A DNA stretch of 64,000 nt from Brasenia schreberi (lineage: Eukaryota > Streptophyta > Magnoliopsida > Nymphaeales > Cabombaceae). Both the position numbers and the translations under genes were made by a program. How positions within the stretch are numbered: the stretch's first letter is position 1; each line of letters begins with the position of its first letter. The stretch covers positions 3,859,001-3,923,000 of the forward strand of contig JAYKKT010000088.1 in the NCBI GenBank assembly GCA_036023115.1. Reading direction: 5' to 3'. The notes beneath the pieces are model-generated. The model worked only from the letters and a program-made list of their open reading frames with translations. It had not been told where the DNA came from and did no database searches. Shown here in pieces: positions 23,901 through 34,322 of this stretch.

Positions 23901-25169
23901 GAAAATGTACCAGCTTGTGGGAAGAGAAAAAGTTAGATGAAAATCAAGAATCCTGTAAGATACACAAGTAGAAACCATTGACAAGAGTATACATTAGAAC
24001 TCACCAAGTCTGGCATATGCATTCCGATTGCGACAACTAGACCTGATGCTGCCCTATGCCAATCAGCATTTGTATCCTGAAAAAAGGGAACGCAGTTGAC
24101 AATACAGTCTTACATACCTCTCCTTAACCGAAAAAGATAAAGTCCAACGGTTAGGCATGCGTCCAACAGAATTCATTTGGGTACAGAGGAAGTATCCATG
24201 TTATCATGTTCCTTACAAGTTACAACCAAAACATCCCTTTGAACAAGAAACCTAATACAACAAATTTACAACCTGGACATGCTCTGTTAGTCCTCAAAGT
24301 TCCAGACTCTAAAAAAGAGTCAAACAAGAAGAGTGTCATGTATGCAAATCAGTTTTCCGTTTTCACAAGTTATATAACTATCCGTAGTTGGAAATTTGGC
24401 AGTTAAACTCTTCCTACAGAAAGCATTGCGGGAAACACCAGAGAATAACAGATTCATCCCCATTTCACAGGTTGAACTCCTCTATCAGATGGCTCAGCTT
24501 TTCGAAACTGCGTTTTGTATTCCTCAGATAGCCGTAAGTACGACTACGCGTGCTATAAGTGACAAAAGATGGAGAAATCACACCTTTGAAGAAATCATTT
24601 CCGCCAGGGTGATATTGATCAGCTTGGACGTGAACACGGGATCCACGTCCTTCCGATCGATATCATGCACGGCATGAGCCATCACATGAAAGACCGCTGC
24701 AATGTTCCCGAACCGCTGAAGTAATCATGCAAACACCGTGAATCCGACCAAGGAACAAGCACAATGACTCTTTCGAAAGGCACAAAAAGGTGAATTTTAG
24801 CAAACTAACCTTTCTCCCCCCTCTTGAAACCAAGGAACAGCAATCCAGAACGAGCATCGGGTCTCTGCAACTCCCGATCAACGGGAAAACCAAAATCACC
24901 GCTGAATATCGTGACCAATGTATCACAAAGTACGAATCAGCAGATGAACAACTCACAGAGGGGTGATCTCGTAAAGTGAGACCGTGGACGCTTCCCTAAC
25001 CACCGGCGATTCATCTCCGAGCGAGTAAACGAGCACCTCGATCGCATCTGAAACCCGACAAAGGATGAAACCGTGAATTTTAAAGAAAGAACGCAGGTCT
25101 GTCATATCTGAGAGAGAGGTCTGCACCTCTGGCGCTGACGTGATGGCTACCGGAGACGGAGGTAGCCAT
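7046..25169 (-). CDS. SGR6: SGR6/MROH1-like HEAT-repeat protein, N-terminal exons 1-20 (partial, apparently disrupted)
   Basis: Twenty minus-strand exons were placed by GT-AG signals, phase and family match: 25127-25169 (ATG at 25169), 24957-25047, 24810-24864, 24584-24715, 24005-24076, 22810-22900, about 22615-22697 (exon 7, 5' limit unclear), 22285-22363, 22139-22202, 20928-21031, 20686-20791, 14682-14768, 8655-8732, 8445-8512, 8260-8359, 7918-8040, 7651-7738, 7462-7527, 7213-7311, 7046-7120. Diagnostic stretches include [86 protein letters not shown] and [14 protein letters not shown]. They match plant SHOOT GRAVITROPISM 6, an ARM/HEAT-repeat protein of about 1,700 residues, from memory of the family. 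That protein acts in endomembrane and vacuole dynamics during shoot gravitropism; this is family knowledge. Exon 7 reads through a TGA at 22691-22693, where the family has Arg. Exon 17 lacks two bases (88 instead of 90) before its donor, shifting frame, although exon 18 resumes in phase 0. The last donor (GTTCTG) is weak, and the C-terminal ~1,100 residues are absent. Transposons fill introns 11 and 12. Confidence 0.85.
8961..8993. repeat. (GA)n microsatellite
   Basis: An uninterrupted GA run in intron 12 of the SGR6-like gene, just outside the Copia insertion. Confidence 0.95.
9022..9344 (-). repeat. 3' LTR of the Copia element
   Basis: TGTCGGTTTG...CTCCAACA. It is a near-identical direct repeat of 14016-14338. 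Confidence 0.93.
9558..13500 (-). pseudogene. Copia gag-pol polyprotein, decayed
   Basis: Domains read on the minus strand from high to low coordinates. A gag-like end with a zinc-knuckle remnant (LTCSHYRKS) lies at 12731-12949. A GAG-pre-integrase region ([20 protein letters not shown]) is at 12041-12358. The integrase core carries FHTDNGGEF at 11619-11819. The reverse transcriptase has [26 protein letters not shown] and the active-site equivalent YVYDI at 10251-10583, then [20 protein letters not shown] at 10036-10218. The RNase H has [28 protein letters not shown] and SSAEAEYRA at 9558-9932. Stops and frameshifts separate these pieces, so no intact polyprotein remains. The order PR/INT-RT-RNase H is that of Copia (Ty1-type). 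Confidence 0.9.
14016..14338 (-). repeat. 5' LTR of the Copia element
   Basis: It starts TGTCGGTTTG and ends CCAATA; the terminal CA has mutated to TA. It is adjacent to the Met-tRNA primer-binding site at 14004-14015, which identifies it as the 5' LTR of a minus-strand element. Confidence 0.93.
14990..15270 (-). repeat. 3' LTR of the non-autonomous element
   Basis: A direct repeat of 18254-18580 that includes the shared block GATTGAAGGAAAGG..GCGGACCTCC and the C-rich run CCGCCCCCCC. An internal stretch of about 45 bp (the ATCTAAAACAACCTATC region of the other copy) is absent here. The inner boundary is approximate. Confidence 0.8.
15262..15745. repeat. Minisatellite, ~30-bp units with CAGCC-N5-GGCTG core
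   Basis: About fifteen degenerate units read CAGCCTTCCTGGCTGTAACA, spaced by A/C-rich linkers of variable length. Each core is itself a short inverted repeat (AGCC...GGCT). Unit spacing is not constant and not a multiple of three, so a repetitive protein is unlikely. The array lies between the left LTR and the captured fragments of the non-autonomous element. Confidence 0.85.
16155..16752 (-). pseudogene. Captured host-gene fragments, one quinone oxidoreductase (PIG3)-like
   Basis: On the minus strand, about 16752 to 16622 reads [20 protein letters not shown] followed by [15 protein letters not shown]. This is the NADPH-binding part of plant quinone oxidoreductase PIG3-like (zinc-free MDR) enzymes, recognised from the family. 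A second reading frame at about 16520-16320 ([20 protein letters not shown] ... [15 protein letters not shown]) continues after a slip in an A-run as [20 protein letters not shown] to a stop near 16155. It looks like a real protein, but I do not recognise it. Both are broken and lie inside the non-autonomous LTR element, which suggests transduplication. Confidence 0.65.
18254..18580 (-). repeat. 5' LTR of the non-autonomous element
   Basis: TGTTGAAATT...TTCTTCAACA, 327 bp. It contains CTTATATAAGG, a possible TATA box read on either strand, and lies next to the primer-binding site at 18241-18253. Confidence 0.88.
19235..19605 (-). mobile_element. 5'-truncated RTE LINE, 3' end only
   Basis: It encodes only the LINE C-terminus on the minus strand ([36 protein letters not shown]) and ends in a (TTG)n tail. 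The 18-bp direct repeats TTCCACTCTCTAAGAATT at 19217-19234 and 19606-19623 are its target duplication. It lies in intron 11 of the SGR6-like gene. The C-terminal frame is intact from 19611 to 19270, which suggests a fairly recent insertion. It retains an IKNDLAYW segment that the copy at 30827 has lost. Confidence 0.93.
21722..21846 (+). mobile_element. tRNA-derived SINE, degenerate
   Basis: It has the family order: box-A-like TTAGCTCA, box-B-like GATCGATTCCCAGGCATGCA, then TGTTAGGCTTCAGCCTTCC, TGTAACC and an A-rich tail. It resembles the better copies at 51394 and 56963. It is in intron 9 of the SGR6-like gene. Confidence 0.75.
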
Positions 25170-25510
25170 CGAAGAGGACTAGGAAGATCAGGGAAGAGGA
25201 AGGTAGCGTTCGGAGAGTCTCGTCCCTCCGCCCCGCCTTCCCTCTTTTATGTACATGTACACGTCGTCGGAGTGGCGTCCAAGACCGTTGCGTTGGACAA
25301 CAGGTTTTTGTCTGATCCTGGTCCTCCCGTCCGCCAGTCCATCTGGCAAGAGATGTTCGTCTACGTAGAATGGAAGAGGAATGATGCAGTGCGTCATGTG
25401 GCGACCGGAGAGATTATAAGGGTCGCGATCTCGTGTCGTATCGTTCTGATTCGTGCCGAAAACAATTCAACCTGTTTTAGGTGTTTATGTTATGTCAATT
25501 CTGTACTGCA

Positions 25511-25762
<252 letters not shown>

Positions 25763-25840
25763 TGTTAGCTCACCCAGGAGGTGTCTCAACTCAAAAGATG
25801 ATGAGTTTGAAACCGAGATCATGAAGTCAGAATTAGCCGT
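25763..25840 (+). mobile_element. SINE-like tRNA-derived fragment
   Basis: GTTAGCTCACCCAGGAGGTG resembles a tRNA box A region, and GAGTTTGAAACCGAGATCAT resembles a decayed box B. The same layout occurs in reverse orientation at 35262-35345. Confidence 0.5.
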
Positions 25841-26929
25841 TTTCGTTGCGGAAAATCTATTATACACACCAAACCACCTGTCTTCATCTCGGGGCCTGGT
25901 TTTGGTTATGTTGTTTCTCAGTCCAATTCTAGATCAATTCTGTTCCAGGCTTGGTCCGATGCGGTTTCGGTTCCAGCCCGCCCTCTCACTCATATCATCC
26001 CTTCTATCATCATATTATAATGATTCATAACTTCGACAGCAGTGACAATTCATAATAATGAAATGAAATGAATGAACAATAAAAACCTTATAAAAGAGAA
26101 CTTTAAGAACTTTGCATTACGGGTTGGAACTGCCAGGGCTGGAACCTCTTTGGTCTCCGGCTCCCGTTCAGTTTTTCATATAAGAAAACATAATCCAATC
26201 GTGGACCACTCTCATTCGGTTCCAACCCTGGTTCCTGTTCTAATTGGTTCCAGGCTCAGCTAGATTTTGGGCCAACCCAAAAAGCCAGGGCGGGTCGGAA
26301 CCGTATCCTATTGTAGGACGGCTTGGTTATCCCGAAAAGCCATGGACCCAGGAGAGTTGGATCCTAGTCTGTCTTCACACAAAATTGGGCTCCTTCAGAT
26401 GTATCATATACCTTTGTCTATTAGTTCAGGATTGCCTAAAGGTTCTCAATGCTTCACATTCTTGAACATATCACGGTCACCATCTGTTTGCCTCTGTCCT
26501 GAAATGGATGGAGGCTTATGGTGTTTGCAAGCTTTCTCATCCACACACTACTCCCTTTCGTCTTTGCTTTGGATGTCGTGTTTGTTTTGGGTTTACTTGC
26601 TGCTAGCATTCGTGTTGCCTAAGTTTCAATGGACGACAAAACACTGAAGTCTTCTACAGGTGGCAAGTTCAGACACGAGACACGAAAATCTAACAGGGAC
26701 ACCAAAGGCTGTTCCTGTGATCAAAGTAACAAGAGAAAAGAAAAAGGAATATCGATTACTTGCTTTTGTCGTGAGAAGAACATGACCGCAAACTCGAAAA
26801 TGAAGGCTTCAAGTCACCTTAAAAAGGCGGATATGAAGACAACACAAGAAATCCGAGTTTTTGTCCACCCGATGTGACACTTCGGGCCGTATTTGGGTTT
26901 ACACCTTTTCTGCATGAATGCATCAAGTG
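25841..26929. other. Intergenic DNA rich in GGTTCC/GGAACC phrases
   Basis: No gene recognised. At 25920-25990 and 26120-26300 the sequence is full of GGTTCCAG, GGAACC and CGGTTCC phrases. This texture also occurs at 47790-48250 and 52700-52900 and is typical of non-autonomous hAT-like plant elements. I could not define ends here. Open frames of up to 126 codons show no domain features. Confidence 0.35.
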
Positions 26930-27285
26930 ACAAGGTCGGGTTGGTAGTTTGGGTTGGTTGATTTGAGGTTTGAGTTGGGGAGTTGGGTTGCAAGTGTGTT
27001 TGGGTTTCTGGGTTGGTGTGGTTGTTGGCGTGTGGGGTTTCCAGGTTAGGGTGTGGAGGTGTTGGGTCGACAGGGTGGGTGTCGCTTTGCTTTGTTTTTA
27101 ACAAAGTGGTCCACCTCTACAGCAAAGCGACTCCCACCATGCCGACCCAACACCCCACAACCCAACAATCCAAACTCCCCAAAAACACAAACACAACAAC
27201 TCGAAACCCAAACACTCCAACCACCAAACTCCACAACTCTACAACACAACAACCCAAACCTCAAACAATCCGATCCAATCCAATA
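26930..27285. repeat. Strand-asymmetric inverted repeat (G+T arm / C+A arm)
   Basis: The left arm (about 26930-27105) is almost only G and T, for example TTGGGTTGGTTG and GTGTTGGGTCGACAGGGTGG. The right arm (about 27115-27285) is its imperfect reverse complement (CCACCATGCCGACCCAACAC). TGTCGCTTTGCTTTGTTT and ACAAAGTGG flank the turn near 27105-27120. Long open frames on both strands across it are composition artefacts. No transposase or terminal signature was identified. Confidence 0.8.
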
Positions 27286-27620
27286 TGAAAATGAACTACC
27301 CTTAACATTCTTTCGGATGAGTGGTAACCCATTTACCAATGTAGTCCACCGATGGAAGAATTGTTCCCCGGTCTCTTCAACCATTAGACGGGTACACCAA
27401 GAAGACCCAAAACATGGAATTACCAAGCTCGTCTTGAGCTCGTAAGGGATTCACTTGTGAATAACATTTTCTTTGAAGTCAAGAATGAGAAATCTCGTCT
27501 CAAAAATTCTAAAGAATTCACGTTGTTCTCTGCATATTTAGAGATGACAATGGGGCAGAAGAAGTCGGTTTTCATCTGACGAATTCACTTGGGGACCATA
27601 ACAACAACAAGCCTTTTGAC
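27286..27620. other. Unassigned, possibly Gypsy-related
   Basis: Directly upstream of the Gypsy RNase H relic and on the same strand it may encode part of that element, but I recognise no motif. Confidence 0.3.
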
Positions 27621-27846
27621 ACAACTAAAGAGTACCTAGATAATTTGTCGGTCTTTATACCCCAAGTCACCGAGAGGCCAATAAAGCTATACATATTTGG
27701 CTCAAATAACTTTATCGGTAGCCTACTCATATAGGATGTCGATGACAAAACTGAGCGGACTACTTTTTACCTAAGTAAACATTTTACATGCACGGAAAAA
27801 GGATACTCTCCTATCAAGAGACTTTGTTTGTCGTTGTACCATACAT
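27621..27846 (+). pseudogene. Gypsy retrotransposon RNase H fragment
   Basis: The plus strand reads EYLDNLSVFIPQVTERPIKL, then YIFGSNNFIGSLLI, a stop, DVDDKTERTTFYLSKHFT and EKGYSPIKRLCLSLYH. This is the Ty3/Gypsy RNase H connection: a leucine-rich YL..P.V..P, the GALL-type motif, YYLSR and the Y.PIEK.CLAL motif. An in-frame TAG near 27737 and the lack of any reverse transcriptase nearby show it is a relic. Confidence 0.75.
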
Positions 27847-27879
27847 GTATGCAACCTTAATATCGGCTTTAACAATATC

Positions 27880-29140
27880 CTATAAGAATCTATAAATAAT
27901 TATTATTATTCTATCTTTTGTGACAATATTGCTATCTTGAATGGTGTATACTCTTCGCACCTCTTAATAATCAAACTTATAATTATTTCAATATTTGAAG
28001 GTAAAGGGCTCATGCTAATGCTACATACTTCATTTGTTAGATCGATATTTTTTTGCACATGACACGTACATAAAGACATATGTCACTACATGCACATTAA
28101 TGTAACACTACAATATATTCACAAACATAAAAAACATACAACTCATGAAAAAACATGCACCTCACTATATTTTCCATCTATAGTGTATAGGTCCAACAAG
28201 TTAATGTCTCTTTGGCAGATGAATAAATTGGTACCACAACATAAAAAAGAGGATTATCTCTATTTTGTAAAGAATTTTTTAAATTGCTTCCTCCAATGAT
28301 TTAATCTTAACAATGTCAATAGTATTCATATACAACTCATGAAAAAACATACATAACTCATTAAATGCAATAATTATATCTTTAGGAATATTTCCTCTCA
28401 TCACTATTGGAAAAAGATGTTGCATCAACATATGACAAACATGACTTTTTCAAACCCAGAATTTTATACTCGCGAAGTTCCACTTCTTAAAAAATATCTA
28501 AAGACATCCCATCAGGTAACTTAATACTTTACAAGATAGAGATGAATCTTTTATTCTCATCTTTTATTAGTTGGTTTAGCTCAAGTAGGAAGATTACATA
28601 TTAGTTTTATCTGCACATTCTTTTTCATATAAAGCCTACATTAAGCCTAATTCCTCCATATCTATACGTATTTTGATGCTCATTTGTTTTTATCCTTTTG
28701 TATGAGAAATGACAAAATCTTATTACATATGTTTCTCAATATACATAACATCAAGATTATGATGCATCTCCCATATCTTTCAATATGAAACAAAGAATAT
28801 GATTTTCTTCTTCCATCATATTGGAGTGTCGTAGTTAATCTTTGAAAAAGATAATACTTTGATAACCTTCTCATTATTGTAATATATCTTGACCATTCAA
28901 AGGAATTGGAGTCTTATCATATTTTATTCTCCTATTAAATGATGTATTAAATCTATCTTTATCTATGATGTATAGGTAAAAATCTTTTGTGACGTGACCC
29001 TCTGATTGTAAAGTATATTCAGCCTTGTGGATATCTTGGCCAAAACTATTTGGGAAGAAAGAGTAATGCAACCTTATCACATGTTTAGGACCATGCATTC
29101 TCCTTCCTACTATAAATAAAGTTTTTGTTTTCAAGTTATC
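27880..29140 (-). pseudogene. CACTA (En/Spm) TNP2-type transposase relic
   Basis: On the minus strand 28874-29134 reads GPKHVIRLHYSFFPNSFG..., then NRRIKYDKTPIPLNGQDIL, which matches the PxPLSGxxVL region upstream of DUF4218 in plant TNP2. Further on, in broken frames, come LPDGMSLDI, REYKILGLKKS, SYVDATSF and RGNIPKDI. These correspond to the SGLKSHDCHVLMQ..LP core. Then HLPKRH and LVGPIHYRWKI (near 28130-28260) match the HLP.EA.L.GPV.YRWMY motif. Multiple frameshifts show it is inactive. The element's CACTA termini were not located. Confidence 0.75.
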
Positions 29141-30290
29141 TATGCACTTTACACTCTTTGCTCTATTGCATTTACCGTGTGGTGTTATGAATTTTCAAGT
29201 GTCAAGAACTACTCTAAGCCTCAACACTTACTAAGGGGACACCCACATTCTATTTTGTTTTGGTGGACAACTATTACATTTAGTAAAATCCACGAAGGGG
29301 TTATCCAACCTTAAGGCTGGGCACCAATAACATTTCTAGTCCCGTTGATTAGTCCAATAGTTAGGGCATGATAACTTTGGTTTGAGAGTGGTTGACAATC
29401 CTACCTCAGCATTTTTTAGCTCAATTGAGATAGATCCAAAGACCTCAAAAAACATTGTTCCACCCATGGTTATGGTACACCATTATACAAAGAAGAGACG
29501 CACGTGATACCATTCAATTAAGAAGATCATGATCGAAAGTTGACTACATAAAGTGAAAGCAAACATATGCAACTGCGAGGCTAACTTGAAAACCTTCAAA
29601 AAAGATGTCATCAACATCAAAGACTTCATGAGGGAGTTCAAACTCATGTGATGGGCCATCACCATCTTCAAGGAAAACTAAGGTGAAATCTTATCAAAAG
29701 AGAAGGGGCTTGATTGAAAGAACCATACGAAGGGAAACACAAATTTGGAGAAGGTAGAGTATCTCACTGTCTACAATGTTAGCCATGAAGGAAACAACAT
29801 AGCCATCCAAGAAAAGCTAGAAGCCCTTGAGAGATCCTTCACTCAACAATGGTGAGTTGGATCATGGTCACCCCTATTTCAAGTAGGTTCAATTCTATCA
29901 AATGAGTAGAATCATGGGTCGAGTGAATCAATTAGGTGAACCTATTGAGTTTTCAAACATAATCAATTTTTATATAAAGATATAGTATATACATAGGCTC
30001 ATAATTCAGATTTTTATGCAAGCTAAATGAATGAATTCTAATGTATAAATCAATTTCCCAAAGTTTATAATTTTTTAAATCCATTGAATATGTCATTAGA
30101 CTTATAACTCTCTAAAGCCTTGAATATATAAAATTCGATTTATGACTTCAAATCCATGAACATATAATTCAGATTTTTGAAATTTAGAAACTTACCATAT
30201 ACAAGAAGATGCCTTTTGTAAAATACATTTTCAAACAGATTTATACATTAAGCACACACATGAGCTTGCATTACCTCCTCTATGTTGATC
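29141..30290. other. Unassigned, with a gag-like low-complexity reading at 29480-29850
   Basis: A broken plus-strand reading (IAIQEKLEALERSFTQQW, CEANLKTFKKDVINIKDFM) resembles the coiled-coil leader of plant Gypsy gag proteins, but evidence is weak. The rest is AT-rich DNA. Confidence 0.3.
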
Positions 30291-30299
30291 AAGCCCAAT

Positions 30300-30425
30300 A
30301 CTATCCACACACACATATATATACATCCATACACACAAACATATATATACCTCCACACACACACACACACATATATATTCTATGTATACACACATATCTA
30401 TCTATCTATCTATCTATCTATATAC
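30300..30425. repeat. (CA)n / (ATCT)n compound microsatellite
   Basis: ACACACAC tracts interspersed with ATATAT, then about seven ATCT units. Confidence 0.95.
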
Positions 30426-30826
30426 ATATTCTCATAGATTTCTCTAAGATTCAACTTGATGAGACTAGGACTAGGATAATGATACAAGTCAAATAGGTGG
30501 GGATAATTATGGCTAACAATATTTAATAATGGATCACACTAAGGAAATCAAACTTGACTTTATAAAATTGATAAAGCTTAAGCTCAAAACTTATAAAATA
30601 AGATCCCAAAGAAGCTCAATTTAGATTTGGAAGATCCATCCTAAGCCTGTGCTAGGTGGTGAGTATTTTAATTAGATCATGCTTCCCTAAGGTCTTTTTA
30701 ACTGGATCCGACACACTTCTTTAGTTGCCTTTTACTTAAATATTCAAGATTTTTATAATCAATTCATGTGTTTTAAAAATAAATATTTCAATTAAATTTT
30801 TTGAATCGAAATTAGATTTTTCTTAA

Positions 30827-33800
30827 CTCCGCCCATGTAAGAGATCACCCTTGCATTGCCGGTCCCAAGCCCGGATAAAGGAGGAGGGTTGTGTTAGGCT
30901 TCCGACAGCCAGCGTAAAACTTCATCAGATTTTTACAACATGGATTACAAAAATTATGAGCATCGCTTTGGAGCATCCCTGCCTAGTGACATGCTGGAGA
31001 GCCTGAATGCAGTAAGAAGTAAGCAAGGGCCACTACATTTTCGCCCGAATGTAGTGAATCAATTGCAGAGAGGGTTCCCACATCATGGACGAGTGTGGGT
31101 AAAGAAGTTAGTCCCGCTACATTGCCGCCCGAATGTAGTGAAAAATTTTCAGAGAGGGTCTCCGCATTTTGATTATGGACGAATGCGGGGGGTAAGGAAG
31201 CTAGTCCTAGATAATAAGATTCATATTGGTTCTTGGAATATCGGAACATTATCGGGTAAGCTAATGGAGGTGGTAGATACTATGATTCAGAGAAAGATTC
31301 ATATTCTATATTTACAAGAGACAAAATGGGTTGGAGAAAAAGCAAAGGAGATAGAGGATACAGGTTTTAAATTATGGTACTCAGGTAAAGAAAAGGCTCG
31401 AAACGGAGTTGGTATTATCATAAATAAAGATTTAAAGGAGAGTGTAGTAGACATACAATGATATGATGACCGAATCATGACATTGAAATTAGTGTTAGGA
31501 GCAGAGGTTTTGAATATAGTTTGTGCTTACACACCCCAAGTAGGACTAGAAGATAGTATAAAGACATTTTTTCGGGAAGAGTTAGATAAGGTGTTTCAAA
31601 AGATTCTACAAAGGGAGATGATTTGTTTAGGAGGAGATTTAAATGGGCATGTCGGTAAAGAGGCCTTAGGATATCAAGGGATTCATGGAAACTTTGGTTT
31701 TGGGGATATAAACGAGGAAGGTATGGAGATTTTAAATTTTGCTATGTCATTTGATCTCTTTATAGTCAATACAATCTTCAAAAAACGAGATGAACATTTA
31801 ATTACTTATAAGAGTGGCTTATCACAAACACAAATTGATTACTTTATTTGTAGAAAAAAAGATAGAGCGTGTTGTAAAGATTGTAAGGTAATTCCAGGAG
31901 AAAGCTTAACCTCCCAACATCGACTTTTAGTTATGGATTTACAAATAAAAAATAGACAAAAAAGAAAAGAGTGCATCGAGCTATTCGGACTAAATGGTGG
32001 AACCTCAAAAGCGAGAAAGAAGATATATTTAAACAGAAAGTCCTTGAAGGAGATGTTTGGAATTATGTTGGCACACCCTGTGATATGTGGAACAATATGG
32101 CTATCCATATTAGGAAAGTGGCGAAAGATGTGTTAGGGGTATCTAAGGGAGGTGTACCGGCACAAAAAGAAGCTTGGTGGTGGAGTGAAGTAGTACAAAA
32201 TAAAATTAAGGCAAAGAGGGCATGTTACAAATTATATTATGCTAAGAAAACTAGTGAAACTTTAGAAGCTTATAAGAAAGCAAAGAAGGAAGCGAAAAAA
32301 ACCGTTTGTTAAGCAAAAGCTAAGATTTGGGATGACTTATATAAAAAAACTCAACTCAAAAGAGGGTGAAAGAGATATTTTTAGGATAGCTAGGTCTAGA
32401 GATAAGAAAACTAAAGATCTTAATTATATTAGATGCATAAAAGACGAGGATGAAAAAATTCTAGTGGCAAATGATGATATAAAAAATAGATGGAAAAACT
32501 ATTTTTATAATCTTTTTAATGAAAATAAAGATGTTAGTATTAGTTTAGGAGATTTAGCCAAGTCAGAAAAGTATATAAACCACAATTTCTACCGACGTAT
32601 TCAAAAGAATGAAGTCAAAGAGGCTCTTAAACATATGAAGAGTGGTAAATCGGTAGGACCAGATAATATTCCTATAGAAGTTTGGAAAATACTAGGAGAA
32701 ATAGGAATCACTTGGCTCACAAGACTATTTAATGAAATATGGAAAAACCAAAAGATGCCCGAGGAATGGAGAGCAAGTACACTTATACCCATATATAAGA
32801 ACAAGGGAGACATTCAAAATTGTGCGAATTATCGAGGTATCAAGTTAATGAGTCAGACTATGAAATTATGGGAAAGAATTATCGAACGTAGGTTAAGACA
32901 AGTATCAAGTACAACAGAGAACCAGTTTGGATTTATGCTAGGCAGATCTACTATTGAAGCGATTCACCTTTTGAGACGTCTTATGGAACATTTTAGAGTA
33001 AAAAAGAAAGACGTTCATATGATATTTATTGATCTAGATAAAGCTTATGATAGGGTACCGAGGGAGGTTCTTTGGAGAACTTTGGAAAAAAGAGGTATCC
33101 TACTGACTTATATTAACCTTATAAGAGACATGTATGATGGTGCAAAAACATGTGTGAGGACTCATGAAGGAACGACAGGCTTCTTTGAAGTTAATATTGG
33201 GTTACATCAAGGATCAACTTTAAGTCCATACTTATTTATAATGGTGATGGATGTGTTAACAAAACATATTCAAGATGAAGTACCTTGGTGTATGTTATTT
33301 GCAGATGACATTGTATTAGTGGAGGAGTCTAAGGAAAAAGTTAATAGAAAATTGGAACTATGGAGCGAAACATTAGAAAACAAAGGCCTCCGACTTAGTA
33401 GAACAAAGACAGAATATATGGAATGTAAGTTTGATCATTTGGCTACTTCAGAGGACATAGAAATTAAAATTGGCACACATTGCATTCTCCAAAAGGAAAG
33501 CTTTAAATACCTAGGGTCAATTTTTCAAAGTGATGGAAGAATTGATGGAGATGTTACACATAGAATTAATGCTAGTTGGTTAAAATGAAGAAGAGCATAA
33601 GGTATTCTTTGTGATAAGAAGATACCATTAAAATTAAAAGGTAAATATTATAGAGCAGCAATTAGGCCTGCCATGTTTTATGGTTATGAGTGTTGGGCAG
33701 TTAATCATCAACATGTACAAAAGATGTCTATGACAGAAATGAAGATGTTGAGATGGATGAGTGGTCATACAAGAAAAGACCGTATACATAATGAGGTTAT

Positions 33801-34080
33801 TAGAAACAAATTAAGAGTGGCACCAATAAAGGATAAAATGAGAGAACATCGTTTAAGATGGTTTGGACATATAGAAAGAAGATCAAAAGAAGAACCTGTA
33901 AGAAGGTTAGAAAAACTAAATTTGAAAAGTATTAAAAGAGGTAGAGGACGACGACAAAAGTGTTGGAAAGAAACAGAGTTAACTGCTAACATGACACACG
34001 ATAGGGATCTCTGGAAACAAAGAATCCATGTAGCCGACTCCGTCTAGTATGGGAAAAGGCTTAGCTGTTGTTGTTGTTGT
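30827..34080 (+). mobile_element. Near full-length RTE-type LINE, 3.25 kb
   Basis: Exact 18-bp direct repeats AAATTAGATTTTTCTTAA at 30809-30826 and 34081-34098 flank the element. It has a 5' leader shared with the copies at 1848 and 4180, an endonuclease region, a reverse transcriptase, a C-terminal [10 protein letters not shown] region, and a tail ending CTTAGCTG followed by (TTG)n. The perfect target duplication defines both ends and points to a recent insertion, 225 bp upstream of the U1 snRNA gene. Confidence 0.96.
30940..34047 (+). pseudogene. LINE endonuclease-reverse transcriptase ORF, disrupted
   Basis: The frame starts at ATG 30940. The N-terminus holds a duplicated unit (PLHFRPNVV... 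and PLHCRPNVV...). The endonuclease begins IHIGSWNIGTLSGK, with LQETKWVG, and reads to 31461 where TGA replaces an expected Arg codon in VVDIQ-YDDRIM. It continues 31477-32136, shifts frame near 32000 to 31971-32312, then a TAA separates the next block. The reverse transcriptase at 32332-33588 has [48 protein letters not shown] and the catalytic FADDIVL. After a TGA at 33586, 33673-34047 encodes the C-terminus ([24 protein letters not shown]), which lacks 8 residues present in the 19.3 kb copy. This copy cannot make a full protein. Confidence 0.93.
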
Positions 34081-34245
34081 AAATTAGATTTTTCTTAAAA
34101 AAGATTGGATATTTACGTCACTCATGTGAGCCGCAAGCTCTAACGCTCTGGGTGATGAATCATATAGTTTTCGTCACGCTGAGCGTTTCAAAATTTCACG
34201 GTCGTCAAGTACATGGGCTAATATTAGTCGTTTGAGCAGAGAATA

Positions 34246-34297
34246 GTACCGTATCGGAAAGGAAAGAGCACGACCACCACCTAGGAAGAGTACAAAA
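34246..34297 (+). promoter_or_regulatory. Putative U1 snRNA promoter (USE and TATA-like box)
   Basis: GTACCGTATCG at 34246-34256 resembles the plant upstream sequence element (GTCCCACATCG; 8 of 11 bases by eye), 77 bp before the RNA start. TACAAAATAG at 34291 is a weak TATA box about 32 bp before the start. The gap of ~34 bp between them fits the RNA polymerase II type of plant snRNA genes rather than the shorter pol III spacing. Both boxes are degenerate. Confidence 0.5.
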
Positions 34298-34322
34298 TAG
34301 AGAGGGGTGGCAATATTTTAAC

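Noticed and set aside
27046..27445. 126-130 codon open frames on both strands
   Set aside because: They arise from the G+T / C+A inverted repeat, which is poor in stop codons by composition.
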